Part shown: positions 1 through 8,825 of the stretch, piece after piece
How positions within the stretch are numbered: position 1 is the first letter of the stretch
Layout: every line of letters begins with the position of its first letter
NCBI RefSeq assembly: GCF_017356035.1
Contig: NZ_JAFIQX010000002.1
Location: 434,001-498,000, forward strand
DNA from: Longitalea luteola
GTDB lineage: Bacteria; Bacteroidota; Bacteroidia; Chitinophagales; Chitinophagaceae
Reading direction: 5' to 3'
Length of the DNA: 64,000 nucleotides
Translations under genes and position numbers: made by a program
The notes under the pieces: model-generated
The model's input: only the letters and a program-made list of their open reading frames with translations
Told to the model about the DNA's origin: nothing
The model's database searches: none

Positions 1-54
1 TGTTTAGTGTTCTGATAACGGTTATCCTCAGCATCATTCGCCGGTTCTTTTAAA

Positions 55-860
55 GAAATTTCAAATCACAAATCGCAAAGACCCAAGGGAAAATCACAAA
101 TCACAAGACCCAAGGGAAAATCACAAATCACAAGACCCAGGGGAAAATCCCAAATCACAAATCACAAGACTCAAAGAAATCTCAAATCACAAATCGCAAG
201 AGCCAAAGAAATCACAAATCACAAATGGCAGGACTCAAAGAAATCACAAAATCACAAGACCCAGGGGAAAATCCCAAATCACAAATCACAAGACTCAAAG
301 AAATCACAAAATCACAAGACCCAGGGGAAAATCCCAAATCACAAATCGTAAGAGCCAAAGAAATCACAAAATTAAATTTGTTTGTGGTTTGGCCGCTTTT
401 CGGTTCCGGAATTGGGCTTTTGGGAATTTGGCTTTTGGATTTTTGGAGCTTTTTTGGTTCTTGTAAATTGGTTCTTGCAATTTGGTTCCTGGGATTTTGC
501 TTTGGAAATTGGGCTTTTGGCATTTGGAGCTTTTTTGGTTCTTGCAATTTGGTTCCTGGAATTTGGCTTTAGGAATTGGGCTTTTGGCTTTTGGAGCTTT
601 TTTGGTTCTTGTAATTTGGTTCTTGTAATTTGGTCCCTGGAATTGGGCTTTTGGCTTTTTGAGCTTTTTTGGTTCTTGCAAATTGGTTCTTGCAATTTGG
701 TCCCTGGGATTTGGTCCCTGGGATTTGGCTTTGGAAATTGGTCTTTTGGGTTTTGGAGCTTTTTTGGTTCTTGTAAATTGGTTCTTGCAATTTGGTCCCT
801 GGGATTTGGCTTTAGTGGTTCCTGAATTTCGGTTCCTGGGGGCTGTAACCTCGAATATAT
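55..860. repeat. Low-complexity inverted word-repeat cluster
   Basis: The stretch has two halves of opposite strand bias. From about 60 to 370 the plus strand is A/C-rich and built from words such as AAATCACAAATC, CAAGACCCAGGGGAAAATCC and CAAAGAAATC. A roughly 60-base block recurs in tandem near 246 and 306, and partly near 121. From about 370 to 835 it is G/T-rich, with words such as TTTTTTGGTTCTTG, CAATTTGGTTCCTGG and GGAGCTTTTTTGG. The reverse complement of the right half resembles the left half, so the region is an imperfect inverted repeat of about 800 bases. Overlapping frames stay open on both strands only because the words lack stop codons; their translations are repetitive Gln/Lys/Asn or Trp/Phe/Gly strings and are not credible proteins. 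The first 50 bases hold too little to assign to a gene. Confidence 0.9.
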
Positions 861-989
861 AATTCAGTGACTGCTATTCGGTTAGGTTTCAGTCATTTAC
901 ATCAGTTTCAAGACATCAGGGTTTATAAGTGTTATAAAGCCCATATAAACCATTATAAACGTTAATTAATTATACATAAAGTTTCTCCT

Positions 990-1025
990 TTTGCTTGCCC
1001 CGCCCATTGATTTAGCGTACCTTTG
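990..1025 (+). promoter_or_regulatory. Bacteroidota-type promoter of typA
   Basis: A TACCTTTG box at 1018-1025 matches the phylum's -7 consensus TAnnTTTG. A TTTG at 990-993 could serve as the -33 element, though the 24-base spacing is slightly long. Transcription would start near 1032, giving a leader of about 85 bases before the ATG at 1116. This argues against the in-frame start at 1023, which overlaps the -7 box. Confidence 0.6.
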
Positions 1026-1115
1026 CGCCTCGTTTGCCATTACTCTAAACAGAGCTTTTTAAGGCATTCATTATTAAGAATTTTAAAAACATTTCCTGTC
1101 AGGAAAAAGGAATTT

Positions 1116-2924
1116 ATGGATATCAGAAATATCGCCATTATTGCCCACGTAGACCACGGAAAAACTACCCTGGTAGACAAAATCTTACACGCTACCAAAG
1201 TGTTTCGTGACAACCAGGAAACTGGTGAGTTGATCATGGACAGTAATGACCTGGAAAGAGAGAGAGGTATCACCATATTCAGTAAGAACGCGGCAGTAAC
1301 GTACAAAGACGTAAAAATTAACGTAATTGATACGCCCGGCCACGCCGACTTTGGTGGTGAGGTAGAACGTGTATTGAAAATGGCGGATGGTGTGTGTTTG
1401 CTGGTTGACGCCTTTGAAGGGCCTATGCCACAAACCCGCTTTGTATTACAGAAGGCGCTGCAGTTAAACCTGCGCCCTATTGTGATCATCAACAAAGTTG
1501 ACAAACCCAACTGCCGTCCCGATGAAGTGCATGATGCTGTATTCGAATTATTCTTCAACCTCGATGCTACCGAAGAGCAGCTGAACTTCCCTACCTACTA
1601 CGGTAGCGGTAAGAACGGCTGGTTCAACGATTCATTAACTCCCTGCGAAGATATTACGCCATTGCTGGATGGTATCATTAAACACGTACCGCCACCAACC
1701 ACAAGCGAAGGTAACCTGCAAATGCAGATCACTTCCCTGGATTATTCCTCTTTCCTGGGGCGTATTGCCATTGGCAGAGTGTCACGCGGCATTATCAAAG
1801 AAAACCAGCCCATTTCATTGGTACAGGGCGATGGAAGCATAAAAAAGACACGTGTAAAGGAATTATATGTGTTTGAAGGTATGGGTAAGAAAAAGGTAAC
1901 GGAAGTAGTGGCCGGTGACCTGTGCGCTGTAGTAGGTATTGAAGGATTTAACATTGGCGATACCATTGCCGATTTCGATAATCCCGAAGCCTTACCGGTG
2001 ATCAGCGTTGACGAACCTACCATGAACATGACGTTCTCCATCAACAACTCACCTTTTTATGGTAGAGATGGAAAATTCGTTACCAGCCGTCACCTGCGCG
2101 ACCGCCTGATGAAAGAAACCGAAAAGAACCTGGCATTGAGAGTGGTGGATAGCGAAGGCGGCGATGCCTTCCTGGTATATGGACGTGGTATCCTGCACCT
2201 GGGCGTATTGATCGAGACCATGCGTCGGGAAGGGTACGAATTAACAGTAGGTCAGCCCCAGGTGATCGTAAAAGAGATCGATGGTAAAAAATGTGAACCA
2301 TATGAGGTACTGGTAGTAGACGTGCCTCAGGAATTTGCTTCAAAAGTAATTGACCTGGTAACCCGCCGTAAAGGGGAGATGCTGGTGATGGAAACCAAAG
2401 GTGACATGCAACACCTGGAGTTTGAAATTCCTTCACGTGGATTGATTGGTTTGCGTACACAAATGTTGACCAACACACAAGGAGAAGCTGTAATGGCCCA
2501 CCGCTTCAGTGAATATAAACCCTGGAAAGGCCCTATCCCCGGTCGTAACAACGGTGTGTTGCTGGCTAAAGAGAATGGAACGTCAACCGGTTACTCACTC
2601 GATAAACTGCAGGATAGAGGTTCATTTTTTATAGATCCAGGTGAAGAGATCTATGCCGGACAGATCATTGGTGAGCACATTAAACCAGGCGACCTGGTAG
2701 TGCAAATTACCGAAGGAAAAAAGCTCACCAACATGCGCGCCAGTGGCAGCGATGCTGCAACTAACATTGCACCGAAGATCCAGCTCACCCTCGAAGAATG
2801 TATGGAATATATTCAGCAGGATGAGTGTATTGAGGTAACGCCGAACTTCATTCGTATGCGTAAGACCATACTCAATGAAGAAGAAAGAAAGAAGCAGGCG
2901 AAGTCGATGAAAGCAGAAGCGTAA
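1116..2924 (+). CDS. typA: Translational GTPase TypA/BipA
   Basis: A 602-residue ribosome-binding GTPase of the EF-G/LepA superfamily, which in other bacteria helps 50S subunit assembly and growth under stress. Visible G motifs are AHVDHGKTT at residues 10-18 (P-loop), RGITI at 50-54 (switch I), DTPGH at 72-76 and NKVD at 126-129. The beta-barrel, EF-G III/V-like and C-terminal TypA-specific regions follow, and the length is normal for the family. I start at the ATG at 1116, which opens with MDIRNIAIIAHVDHG as in other TypA proteins and follows a purine-rich AGGAAAAAGG. The longer frame from 1023 adds 31 residues that do not look conserved. The gene stands alone with its own promoter and terminator. 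Confidence 0.97.
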   Translation: MDIRNIAIIAHVDHGKTTLVDKILHATKVFRDNQETGELIMDSNDLERERGITIFSKNAAVTYKDVKINVIDTPGHADFGGEVERVLKMADGVCLLVDAFEGPMPQTRFVLQKALQLNLRPIVIINKVDKPNCRPDEVHDAVFELFFNLDATEEQLNFPTYYGSGKNGWFNDSLTPCEDITPLLDGIIKHVPPPTTSEGNLQMQITSLDYSSFLGRIAIGRVSRGIIKENQPISLVQGDGSIKKTRVKELYVFEGMGKKKVTEVVAGDLCAVVGIEGFNIGDTIADFDNPEALPVISVDEPTMNMTFSINNSPFYGRDGKFVTSRHLRDRLMKETEKNLALRVVDSEGGDAFLVYGRGILHLGVLIETMRREGYELTVGQPQVIVKEIDGKKCEPYEVLVVDVPQEFASKVIDLVTRRKGEMLVMETKGDMQHLEFEIPSRGLIGLRTQMLTNTQGEAVMAHRFSEYKPWKGPIPGRNNGVLLAKENGTSTGYSLDKLQDRGSFFIDPGEEIYAGQIIGEHIKPGDLVVQITEGKKLTNMRASGSDAATNIAPKIQLTLEECMEYIQQDECIEVTPNFIRMRKTILNEEERKKQAKSMKAEA

Positions 2925-2950
2925 TTGATTTTTCAAGACCTTATATATCA

Positions 2951-2982
2951 GGGATCACCCGCCGGGTGGTCCCTTTTTTATT
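2951..2982 (+). terminator. Rho-independent terminator after typA
   Basis: GGGATCACCC and GGGTGGTCCC form a 10-pair stem with one G-T wobble around a GCC loop, followed directly by a run of six or more T. It lies 26 bases past the typA stop. Confidence 0.85.
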
Positions 2983-3033
2983 TGATACAGAAAATAAAAT
3001 TGCTATTTTGTAGACCACTGAACCGTTGATCTT

Positions 3034-3894
3034 ATGAAAAGAGCTACCCTCATAACTATATGGCTTACCCTTGCCATTATAGTGATCACCTTCATACAAA
3101 CAGTCCCTTACATCAAATTACTGGTAAAGAATGATGTTTCCGGCGATTACGCCACCCTATTCAATGTAACCAGGACAGCCCTGGCTGCTTTGATAGAACT
3201 GGCTATTTTCATTTTGGGTTTAATGGCCCTCACCAGCACAGACCCGGAATTACGTGATAGAACATATACGCTTTTCCGGTATATGTATGTGGCGGGAGCA
3301 GTGGCCAACTATCCATTGGTGATCTATTCGCGGATCACTTATGCCAAATATTTGTACACCGCCAGCTGGTACAGCTTTGTTACTGTGTTCGTTAATATTT
3401 TGAGCATCATTCTGCTGATCTTACTGATCAGTAACAAACCTCAAAAACAGGTAGAGCGGGTGAATTTGCAGGAGTACGATATGGTCGCATTCACCTCTAC
3501 AGGCCACCGGTTCTTACATTATATCCTCGATGCTCTTTTTTTACTTCCGTTAACACTGTTGGTGTTCCAATGGATGTATTCAGGGCATAACGATGCGTGG
3601 CTGATACAACTGATTTACGGTGGGAGTTATCTGTTGTATTGCTTTTTCTCGGAAGCCGTTTTCGGGCAAACCTTTGGAAAAATGATCACCAGGTCATGTG
3701 TGGTGAGTGACGGTGTGCCGCTAACGCCCGGCCGGGTTTTCCTGCGCACACTGGCCCGCCTCATTCCCTTTGACGGACTTTCCTTTTTATTTGGCGCCAA
3801 ATGGCACGACCGGGCTTCTTCCACGGCCGTGGTATACATCGATAGCTGGGAGAAAGCCTTTGACAATCCGGAAACGACAGAAGCGACTGCCTGA
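3034..3894 (+). CDS. RDD family membrane protein
   Basis: A 286-residue integral membrane protein. The N-terminal half (about residues 1-140) has four hydrophobic segments. From about residue 150 comes an RDD domain: a TGHRFLHYILDALFLLPL segment with the Arg and Asp of the family, then GQTFGKMITRSCVVSDG, RVFLRTLARLIPFD and a final WHDRASSTAVVY, which matches the usual 'R..HD..A.T.VV' ending. RDD proteins are poorly characterised; some are linked to transport or stress tolerance. The N-terminal extension is not part of the minimal RDD domain, and I do not recognise it. It lies between typA and a small membrane protein without clear operon partners. Confidence 0.85.
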   Translation: MKRATLITIWLTLAIIVITFIQTVPYIKLLVKNDVSGDYATLFNVTRTALAALIELAIFILGLMALTSTDPELRDRTYTLFRYMYVAGAVANYPLVIYSRITYAKYLYTASWYSFVTVFVNILSIILLILLISNKPQKQVERVNLQEYDMVAFTSTGHRFLHYILDALFLLPLTLLVFQWMYSGHNDAWLIQLIYGGSYLLYCFFSEAVFGQTFGKMITRSCVVSDGVPLTPGRVFLRTLARLIPFDGLSFLFGAKWHDRASSTAVVYIDSWEKAFDNPETTEATA

Positions 3895-4058
3895 TTGTTT
3901 TACGATGTCCGGTGGCAATTCATTCAGATAATTAAAGAATTTGAATGAATTGGCCCCGGCTGGCCTTTACCAATTTGCCGCTGTTCAGTGCTGACGGGTG
4001 TTGGTTGAGAAAGCCGGGTAGCTGTTTTGTAAGTGAACCACGGCATTGGTTTTCGTCG

Positions 4059-4066
4059 TATTTTTG
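4059..4066 (+). promoter_or_regulatory. -7 box TATTTTTG
   Basis: TATTTTTG fits TAnnTTTG and sits 19 bases before the ATG at 4085, so it probably drives the small gene there with a short leader. No clear -33 TTTG is seen. Confidence 0.45.
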
Positions 4067-4084
4067 CCAGGTAATTGAAATGCC

Positions 4085-4300
4085 ATGACAAGAGGATGCC
4101 TGATACTGTTCCTGTTTTTGATACTGCTAAGTATATTGCCCGCCGATCTGCAGGCGCAGTGCTCTATTTGCACGAAAACAGCCCAGCAACTGGGTGAAAA
4201 GCCTGCCAAAGCCCTGAATGCCGGCATCATTTACCTCGGCCTCACTCCGCTCCTGATCATGGGCTATATTGGGTACCGGTGGTGGAGGAACAATCAGTAA
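4085..4300 (+). CDS. Small conserved secreted/membrane protein
   Basis: A 71-residue protein. Residues 1-24 look like a signal peptide (hydrophobic LILFLFLILLSILP then LQAQ). The mature part begins with a CSIC pair of cysteines, then a lysine-rich amphipathic stretch (KTAQQLGEKPAKALN), a hydrophobic segment (GIIYLGLTPLLIMGYIGY) and a basic WWRNN tail. The arrangement of two exposed cysteines followed by a C-terminal membrane anchor resembles small Bacteroidota hypothetical proteins I recognise by pattern, but no function is known to me. Its own -7 box supports it being real. Confidence 0.75.
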   Translation: MTRGCLILFLFLILLSILPADLQAQCSICTKTAQQLGEKPAKALNAGIIYLGLTPLLIMGYIGYRWWRNNQ

Positions 4301-4367
4301 GACACGTATTTTGCTATTTTATTATTTGATGGTCTTTTCTGAGAAGGCTTGAGAAGCCCTTTCGGCC

Positions 4368-5246
4368 TTACATAGTACGCTTCACATATTTATGGTTAGT
4401 AGGCGGAAACAGCCAGTCAACGGCCCGGTGCCATTTTACAGCGGTGTATTTTCTTTTAATGATAACCGGAACCTGTCCCAGATCCAGCTGGGAGAAATTA
4501 AACAGCATTTCGTCGAAATTATAGCCTTTGAATTGTTGTTCGGCAATCCATTCCAGGATGAAGGGGTTCCAGTCTTCCTTGTTCCGCCAGTAGTGGGCGA
4601 TCCAGGGCGTGGCATCGCCCAGGGTATACGTATGGTGCAGGGCCAGAGACAGCGAGTATTGTTCAACCAGCCTGAAAGGCACGCCGCCGGCGCACATTTC
4701 GTCGCATATCTGCAACGCGAGGTCAATATCTTTTCCGCCCTTATTATTGGGGCTCGACACCACGCCGGCATTCCACATATGGTCAGTGGGCTTCATTACA
4801 ATATTGGCGAACGTTTTTCCTTTGAGCGCCCGCCAGGTTCTTTTACTGGTTTTATCGGTAAGCGTTGATAAAGCGCCTTCATCTTCGTGCATATACGCTT
4901 TTCCGCCCAGCAGTTCGGCTTTTAAAGTAGTGATATTGTTATATAGGAAAGTATCTGTATCGCAATACATGACCGGTTCGCCGGCATACATACTGGCAAT
5001 ATGTTGAATGGCCTTTATCTTAACCCGCCAGAAGAAATCGTGCGGTCCTTTCCATTCTTTTATTTTCTCCGGTGTAACCGGAATAATGTTCACATGATTC
5101 GCCAAATGTTTATAGAAGGGCGCCGCATCGGTGATAACGTTAATCGATTTTATTTCATTCGGCTGCTGTAAAAACGACATCGCTGAGAACGCAGCCTGTA
5201 AATGATTCTGGAAACGGTTACCAAAAGTGCAATACAAAATATGCAT
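4368..5246 (-). CDS. Glycosyltransferase-like protein (nucleotide-sugar transferase fold)
   Basis: A 292-residue cytoplasmic protein with no signal peptide. It starts MHILYCTFGN and has a YCDTDTFLY segment near residue 95, which is a DxD-type motif used to bind the metal and nucleotide sugar in GT-A enzymes. The overall layout recalls GT8-like transferases, but I cannot fix the donor or acceptor. It is the last gene of a minus-strand run of glycosyltransferases, 18 bases after the meaB stop, which supports a role in surface-glycan assembly. The family label is an inference from the DxD motif and context. Confidence 0.65.
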   Translation of the reverse strand: MHILYCTFGNRFQNHLQAAFSAMSFLQQPNEIKSINVITDAAPFYKHLANHVNIIPVTPEKIKEWKGPHDFFWRVKIKAIQHIASMYAGEPVMYCDTDTFLYNNITTLKAELLGGKAYMHEDEGALSTLTDKTSKRTWRALKGKTFANIVMKPTDHMWNAGVVSSPNNKGGKDIDLALQICDEMCAGGVPFRLVEQYSLSLALHHTYTLGDATPWIAHYWRNKEDWNPFILEWIAEQQFKGYNFDEMLFNFSQLDLGQVPVIIKRKYTAVKWHRAVDWLFPPTNHKYVKRTM

Positions 5247-5264
5247 AACTTGTTCGAACGGATT

Positions 5265-6179
5265 TTAATAGAACCTGGTTATAAACGAATAAACGTTGGT
5301 GATATTTTCTTTTTGAATAGCCGCCAGCAGCTCCTCTTTACGTATGTCCTTCATGCGGTGTTTCTGCAGCAGATAATAAGCTTTATCGGCCAGTAACCTG
5401 AATTTCTTTTCGGTTGTTTGCACATGCTTCAATCCGTTCAATATTGCTTCAAAAAGCTCATGAACGCCCTGTTTTTGCGAAGCGATGGTTTTTATGACCG
5501 GAATGTCCAGTGCTGCAGCATGAAATGCCGGCTGCAACATTAATTTCAGGTTTCGGTAAAACGTATCGGCATCGGGCCGGTCGGCTTTATTCACCACAAA
5601 AATATCGGCAATTTCCATAAGACCGGCTTTCATGGTTTGCACTTCGTCACCGGCTTCAGGCACCAGCACCACCACGGTAACATCAGCAAGGCCGGCAATT
5701 TCCACTTCGCTTTGTCCAACCCCAACGGTTTCAATGATTATATGGTCAAATGGCGCCGCTTTTAGTACTTCCGTGAGCTCAATGATTTTGGGATGCAATC
5801 CACCCAATGAACCCCTGGTAGCCAGCGAGCGGATGAACACATTCGGATGACTGTACCATTCGCTCATTCGGATGCGATCGCCCAGCAGGGCGCCCATATT
5901 GAAGGGAGAGGAGGGATCAACGCACAGCACCGCCACTTTCTTTTGTGCTGCTACCAGTTCACCTATGAGGGCATCGGTAAGGGTGCTTTTGCCTGCGCCC
6001 GGCGGGCCTGTAATACCAATGATCTGCGTATGCTGATGAACGGGCAAGGCGGCCAGGAAACGGTCAAATCCCGGCACTTCATTTTCTACCAGTGATATAC
6101 ACCGGGAAATGGCTTTCTGCGATCCTGTTTGTATTTGTTCCAGCAACTGCTGCCAGTTGACGGAGGCCTGGATATGCAT
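5265..6179 (-). CDS. meaB: MeaB/ArgK-type P-loop GTPase
   Basis: A 304-residue SIMIBI GTPase. A Walker A motif GPPGAGKS is at residues 58-65. It is followed by CVDPSSPFNMGALLGDR, ATRGSLGG and ETVGVGQSEVEIAGLAD, all typical of MeaB/ArgK, then the NKAD base-specificity motif. MeaB proteins protect and load adenosylcobalamin into methylmalonyl-CoA mutase. No mutase gene lies in this window; instead it sits between glycosyltransferase genes with gaps of 12 and 18 bases. The symbol follows the family; the partner mutase here is not shown. Confidence 0.92.
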   Translation of the reverse strand: MHIQASVNWQQLLEQIQTGSQKAISRCISLVENEVPGFDRFLAALPVHQHTQIIGITGPPGAGKSTLTDALIGELVAAQKKVAVLCVDPSSPFNMGALLGDRIRMSEWYSHPNVFIRSLATRGSLGGLHPKIIELTEVLKAAPFDHIIIETVGVGQSEVEIAGLADVTVVVLVPEAGDEVQTMKAGLMEIADIFVVNKADRPDADTFYRNLKLMLQPAFHAAALDIPVIKTIASQKQGVHELFEAILNGLKHVQTTEKKFRLLADKAYYLLQKHRMKDIRKEELLAAIQKENITNVYSFITRFY

Positions 6180-6191
6180 GTTCTATAGCTA

Positions 6192-6995
6192 TTACAAATA
6201 TTGAGCGATACCGGTATTACACCAGATCGAATTGCTTTCTATGGCCTGTTGTACCACCGTATCGTTTTTCAAAACACTGGTGCGGTCATACTCCTTATGA
6301 TAAAGATGGTATACAATTCCCTGCAATTTAAAATATACGCGTTTTATACCCCTGTTATATAACCGAATTACGAGTTCGGTATCTTCCCGCCCCCAGCCGG
6401 TGATCTCCTCGTTGTAGCCATTCACCAGGATAAGATCTTCCCGCCAGAACGACATATTACAACCCCGTAAATTATACAATCCCTTTTCTTTTTTGAACAA
6501 TTCAATAAAGCGGGCAAGCGCCGGCGCATGCAGGGCATTGAGCTTGTTGCGTACGCCTTTATGAAATAATGAGATCTGTTGATCATTGCTTTTCAACAGC
6601 TGTTTCGACAGTTCCTCACTGAGCAGCACACGGCTGCCACCAATAAAATGCCCCGGGCGTGCAGCTGTCAAGTGATCTTTCACAAATGATGGATGCAGGA
6701 TCAGATCACCGTCGATTTGAATGAGGTAATCGCGGGTGGCGCTTGCAATGGCTTTATTACGGATCTGGCCGAGCCTGAAACCATCATCGGGCTGCCATAC
6801 ATGATGTAACGGAACCGGAAAATTTTCCTGGAACCTGGTGATCAGCGCCCGTGTTTCATCCTTTGAACCATCGTCGGCAATAATTACTTCATCGGGAAGC
6901 AGCACCTGGCGTTGTACGCTCAGTAATGTTTGCTCCAATGCCTGGGGCCAGTTGTAAGTGGCTATGAGTAATGTGCTGGATGGTGTTGGTTTCAT
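6192..6995 (-). CDS. Family 2 glycosyltransferase with galactosyltransferase-like C-terminus
   Basis: A 267-residue GT-A fold enzyme. It opens with STLLIATYNWPQALEQTLLS and has IIADDGSKDET near residue 40, the usual nucleotide-binding DD/DGS of GT2. IDGDLI near 94 is the DxD metal site. GWGREDTELVIRL near 220 matches the C-terminal region shared with beta-1,4-galactosyltransferase and chondroitin-polymerase-like enzymes, where GWGxED contacts the acceptor. It probably adds a sugar to a lipopolysaccharide or other surface glycan. It is cotranscribed with the neighbouring minus-strand genes; the gap to meaB is 12 bases. Confidence 0.88.
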   Translation of the reverse strand: MKPTPSSTLLIATYNWPQALEQTLLSVQRQVLLPDEVIIADDGSKDETRALITRFQENFPVPLHHVWQPDDGFRLGQIRNKAIASATRDYLIQIDGDLILHPSFVKDHLTAARPGHFIGGSRVLLSEELSKQLLKSNDQQISLFHKGVRNKLNALHAPALARFIELFKKEKGLYNLRGCNMSFWREDLILVNGYNEEITGWGREDTELVIRLYNRGIKRVYFKLQGIVYHLYHKEYDRTSVLKNDTVVQQAIESNSIWCNTGIAQYL

Positions 6996-7028
6996 TTGCT
7001 TATCGGTTGTTTAAGGGTTGGGCGGCGG

Positions 7029-7787
7029 TTATTTCTTTTCATTATGCAGCTGCCATAGTTTGGTGTATTTCATAAAAGCGCCATAAGCGTGAAAAGCTGC
7101 TACAATAAATCCGTGTCCGCCATCTAAAAAGCCCAGCTTGAAGATATATGCCTGCAAAAAGGTGGCCAGTGGTCCGAATATGATCTTCCCCCAGCTTGCC
7201 TTTTTCCCTTTTTTATAATTTAATTCAGCGCCCAGGCTGGTGTATTTGTTTGCCTTGGCAACATGTTCCTGAATAGTGAAATAAGTGTAGTGCAACAGAT
7301 GCCCTTTTAACCGGTTTTGGGGTACGTCCGGCGGCAGCAGCAGGGTCTCATGCACCAGCTCATCATTCCACTGCACTTTGCTTTTAGGGAATAACCTGAT
7401 CTTATAATCGGGGTATTCAACGCCATGGCGCAGGAATTTGCCATAATAATAATTCAAGCGGGTAAAATCATACATGCCCCGCAGCCCCTGGTTCTTAGCG
7501 GCCAGGATAGCAGCCTGCAGCTCATCGTCCAGGGCTTCATCGGCATCAAGGGAAAGAATATATTCATGACTGGCCAATTGAATGCCCGCGTTCTTTTGTG
7601 GGCCGAAGCCGAGCCAGGCCTGTTGTTTTACAATAGCGCCTTCCTGTTGGCAAATAGCCACCGTACCATCTGTTGAAAAAGAATCAACCACGATTATCTC
7701 ATCGGCTACTGTTTTCAGTGATGCCAGGCATCGTTGAATATTCCGGGCTTCGTTATGTGTGATGATTACTGCTGTAATCGGACTCAT
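7029..7787 (-). CDS. Family 2 glycosyltransferase, WaaE/KdtX-like
   Basis: A GT2 enzyme of 252 residues from the chosen start, which gives MSPITAVIITHNEARNIQRC, the usual opening of this family. An in-frame ATG at 7817 adds ten polar residues that look unlike a GT2 N-terminus. Motifs: EIIVVDSFSTDGT near residue 35, FGPQKNAGI and LSLDADEALDDEL near 85 (DxD). The tyrosine-rich middle and the VHETLLLP segment resemble the WaaE/KdtX lipopolysaccharide-core glucosyltransferases. A hydrophobic stretch near the C-terminus may associate with the membrane. It is the second gene of the minus-strand glycan unit. Confidence 0.87.
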   Translation of the reverse strand: MSPITAVIITHNEARNIQRCLASLKTVADEIIVVDSFSTDGTVAICQQEGAIVKQQAWLGFGPQKNAGIQLASHEYILSLDADEALDDELQAAILAAKNQGLRGMYDFTRLNYYYGKFLRHGVEYPDYKIRLFPKSKVQWNDELVHETLLLPPDVPQNRLKGHLLHYTYFTIQEHVAKANKYTSLGAELNYKKGKKASWGKIIFGPLATFLQAYIFKLGFLDGGHGFIVAAFHAYGAFMKYTKLWQLHNEKK

Positions 7788-7828
7788 TGAATTTTTTTTA
7801 TTGTGGCGTTGGTTCAACCGGTACGGGA

Positions 7829-8704
7829 TTATCTTAATATTTTGTAATTCCTGTAATCGAACAGGCGTTTGCCGGTTGCTTTTTCTATGTAATACAGTAT
7901 ACGGTTCTTAAAGGAGAAGCGTTTGCGGCTGATATCCAACTCTATTTTCCAGTTCTGTTTAGTGATCCTGTCCTGCATTACTGCCGGATGCGTTTCGTTG
8001 AATTTCGCCAGCGAATCGAATTCATTGTTGAAATCCCAGAAATCAGATTCGGTGAGGAACTGTTCCCATTCTTCGTCGCTACGCCAGAATTTTCCAATGT
8101 TCTTTTGCTTCTGCAACATTTGCTTCGGGCTTTTCACCCAGCCGTAATGATAGATGTGGGCGTCTATCAATTTCACGTTCAGCTTGCGGCCATCTTTACG
8201 AAAGCCCTGTGCGTCTTTATAGGAACGAATGGTTTTATCGTTTCGAATTATGCGGATCTCGCGATTGTACCAGCGGCGGCTATCACCCACATAATTATAC
8301 GTACCGTAAAAATGGGTGTATTTGAACAGCAGGCCTTCTACTTCTTTTTGATCTTTGTATTTTCTGGCGGCTTCCAGAATGGCAGGGTAATATTTTTCAT
8401 GCACAACCTCATCGGCCTGAATGTAAAATGCCCAGTCGGCATCGGGCGAAACATGTGCAAACGCTTTATCGGTTTCAACCGCCAGTACCTGCCCGCCCTT
8501 ACGTAAGGCAGGGTCCCACACCGAGTGTACGATGCGGATCTTGTCAGAAGCAATAGCCCGGATCAATCCCACGGTATCATCTTCACTGTCACCGATACTC
8601 ACGATCATTTCATCAACCAGTGGTAGTACAGAACGTATAGCTTCTGTTACGGGATAATCATTAATTACAGCATTTCGTATAATAATAAATCCCGAAATTT
8701 TCAT
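7829..8704 (-). CDS. Family 2-like glycosyltransferase
   Basis: A 291-residue GT-A type protein starting MKISGFIIIRNAVINDYP. EMIVSIGDSEDDT near residue 35 replaces the usual DDGSxD motif, and FYIQADEVVHE near 95 occupies the DxD position. The C-terminal half is aromatic and basic (HIYHYGWVKSPKQM). Homologues with this layout are common in Bacteroidota glycan clusters; substrate unknown. It is the first gene of the five-gene minus-strand unit and has a -7 box 48 bases upstream. The gap to the next gene is 41 bases from its chosen start, or 11 if the longer start is used. Confidence 0.8.
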   Translation of the reverse strand: MKISGFIIIRNAVINDYPVTEAIRSVLPLVDEMIVSIGDSEDDTVGLIRAIASDKIRIVHSVWDPALRKGGQVLAVETDKAFAHVSPDADWAFYIQADEVVHEKYYPAILEAARKYKDQKEVEGLLFKYTHFYGTYNYVGDSRRWYNREIRIIRNDKTIRSYKDAQGFRKDGRKLNVKLIDAHIYHYGWVKSPKQMLQKQKNIGKFWRSDEEWEQFLTESDFWDFNNEFDSLAKFNETHPAVMQDRITKQNWKIELDISRKRFSFKNRILYYIEKATGKRLFDYRNYKILR

Positions 8705-8751
8705 AACTTTTATTTAGATACAGTGTTATTAAGTAATGCAATAATGCCCTG

Positions 8752-8759
8752 CAAATGTA
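8752..8759 (-). promoter_or_regulatory. -7 box for the glycosyltransferase unit
   Basis: On the minus strand the sequence reads TACATTTG, a full match to TAnnTTTG. It would give a leader of roughly 40 bases to the gene starting at 8704 and could drive all five minus-strand genes down to 4368. Confidence 0.5.
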
Positions 8760-8825
8760 GCTGAATGTGGAATATATTTTACAGGTTTAAAAACATTGTG
8801 TTAGATTGCAAAACGTGTATTTACT

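Noticed and set aside
60-370. CRISPR-like repetition
   Set aside because: The repeats are contiguous with no unique spacers of constant length, and there are no cas genes.
212-862. Several overlapping open frames of 67-147 codons on both strands
   Set aside because: They are translations of the low-complexity repeat cluster. All frames are open because the repeated words lack stops; the products are repetitive and match no protein type.
4392-4868. 158-codon frame opposite the glycosyltransferase-like gene
   Set aside because: Antisense shadow of a well-supported gene; no motif of its own.
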